Shown here: positions 52,716 through 53,253 of the stretch, in pieces | Numbering within the stretch: position 1 is the stretch's first letter | How the letters are laid out: each line of letters starts with the position of its first letter | Assembly: GCA_029570205.1 (NCBI GenBank) | Contig: JAKQSI010000070.1 | Location: forward strand, 1-53,253 | From: Candidatus Omnitrophota bacterium | Lineage (GTDB): Bacteria; Hinthialibacterota; Hinthialibacteria; Hinthialibacterales; JAKPRU01 | Direction: 5' to 3' | Length of the DNA: 53,253 nucleotides | Translations under genes and position numbers: made by a program | The notes under the pieces: model-generated | What the model was told of the DNA's origin: nothing | What the model saw: the letters and a program-made list of their open reading frames with translations, nothing else | The model's database searches: none

Positions 52716-53108
52716 ATGATCGAAATGACCTTTTTCGAGTTGCGCCTGGATGAAACCGGCGCGGACCAGATCATCATCCTCAAAGAAAAGGACGGCGACC
52801 GCCTCATGCCGATCCTGATCGGTTATTACGAGGCTCAATCCATCCATTTGGCAATCAATGACGTGCAGGTCCAGCGGCCCCTCACCCACGATCTGATCGT
52901 GAACATCATTGATGCGCTCAACGCACGAATTATCCGGATTCTTATCAATCAACTCCTCGAATCGACATTTTATGCGCGGATCTTTTTTGAAACACCCACC
53001 GGCCCGGTGGATGTCGATTCGCGTCCGAGCGATGCCATCGCCATCGCCCTTCGCACGAATGTCCCGATCTTTGTCGCGGAGGAAGTGCTGGAACAGGTTG
53101 CTCGATAA
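52716..53108 (+). CDS. Bifunctional nuclease (BFN, DUF151) domain protein
   Basis: A 130-aa single-domain protein of the DUF151/BFN family. The core is clear: DQIIILKEKDGDRLMPILIG, YYEAQSIHLAINDVQVQRPL, THDLIVNIIDALNARIIRIL, YARIFFETPTGPVDVDSRPS and DAIAIALRTNVPIFVAEEVL. Plant and bacterial relatives have been reported with nuclease activity, but most are uncharacterised. The ATG at 52716 follows AGGGA at seven bases; in-frame starts at 52701 and 52620 would add residues outside the domain. It is transcribed away from the GlcF-like gene. Confidence 0.9.
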   Translation: MIEMTFFELRLDETGADQIIILKEKDGDRLMPILIGYYEAQSIHLAINDVQVQRPLTHDLIVNIIDALNARIIRILINQLLESTFYARIFFETPTGPVDVDSRPSDAIAIALRTNVPIFVAEEVLEQVAR

Positions 53109-53151
53109 ATCCCACCGAAGACACTCCGAACCGTCCGCCTCTATCGTGTAC

Positions 53152-53253
53152 TCATTCCACGATCAATACACCGTGGATATGCAGATTCGGGATTGTTGCG
53201 GTGACCATTCCATCCTTCCAGGTCCATCGGATTTTCCCGCCGTCGGGAACCCA
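53152..53253 (-). CDS. C-terminal end of a protein cut by the window edge
   Basis: On the minus strand the last 33 codons of a gene run in from the window edge to TGA at 53152-53154: WVPDGGKIRWTWKDGMVTAT then IPNLHIHGVLIVE. The alternating hydrophobic pattern is that of a terminal beta sandwich strand pair, as at the end of many glycoside hydrolases of this sort of genome. No family can be named from this length. Convergent with the BFN gene. Confidence 0.6.
   Translation of the reverse strand, partial: WVPDGGKIRWTWKDGMVTATIPNLHIHGVLIVE

Overview
The window is a stretch of about 57% GC bacterial chromosome from what looks like a deep-branching, probably uncultured Gram-negative lineage. The gene mix fits candidate phyla around the FCB/PVC radiation such as Hydrogenedentota, Sumerlaeota or Poribacteria. 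It includes many lipobox and signal-peptide proteins, futalosine-pathway menaquinone synthesis (mqnE), rubredoxin, an ECF sigma/FecR-like pair, DUF1080, DUF4091 and sialidase-type carbohydrate enzymes, UroD-like methyltransferase folds and several AlkP-superfamily phosphodiesterases. This placement is an inference from gene content; no rRNA, tRNA or other RNA gene was found.

Layout. 1-2000: a tandem hairpin repeat, then an ECF sigma factor and its anti-sigma factor. 2.1-9.2 kb: mqnE, a HAD hydrolase, an RlpA-like lipoprotein, an O-antigen ligase-type membrane protein and a zinc-ribbon SDR epimerase. 9.2-13.8 kb: a DUF4091-like protein carrying an in-frame 30-unit minisatellite, a UroD-like protein, an antitoxin-like gene and a hicB gene followed by a frameshifted hicA. 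13.9-16.3 kb: a Cache-HAMP-PP2C phosphatase and a STAS protein, forming part of a partner-switching module. 16.4-23.2 kb: carbohydrate genes (HpcH/HpaI aldolase, GH-like protein, double DUF1080, sialidase) with two gene remnants. 23.3-26.1 kb: a BlaI repressor with a near-ideal promoter and paired operators, followed by a M56/BlaR1-like gene broken by two stops and a frameshift. 26.5-28.5 kb: an FG-GAP protein.

28.5-38.2 kb, all on the minus strand, is the most unusual block. It holds four AlkP-superfamily phosphodiesterases with different predicted locations, an adenylylsulfate kinase, two small ribbon-helix-helix-like proteins and a multi-pass membrane protein. The kinase and both small proteins, otherwise unrelated, end in the same charged helix closing with Leu-x-x-Leu-Gly-Tyr. 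This looks like a conserved functional tail and is the best candidate for an undescribed system.

38.5-53.2 kb is mostly housekeeping: an S41 protease; the operon rpmH-rnpA-yidD-yidC-khpB(jag), in which KhpB has a Gly/Arg-rich tail; divergent rubredoxin; a sialidase-like protein; a TPR lipoprotein overlapping hpt; ruvC-ruvA; a TlpA-like thioredoxin; a siroheme-type dehydrogenase with an unknown partner; a GlcF-like Fe-S protein; a bifunctional-nuclease-domain protein; and the end of one further gene.

Intergenic space is full of short palindromic elements from at least seven sequence families. Several lie at gene ends and appear to have set stop codons, extended reading frames or truncated proteins.
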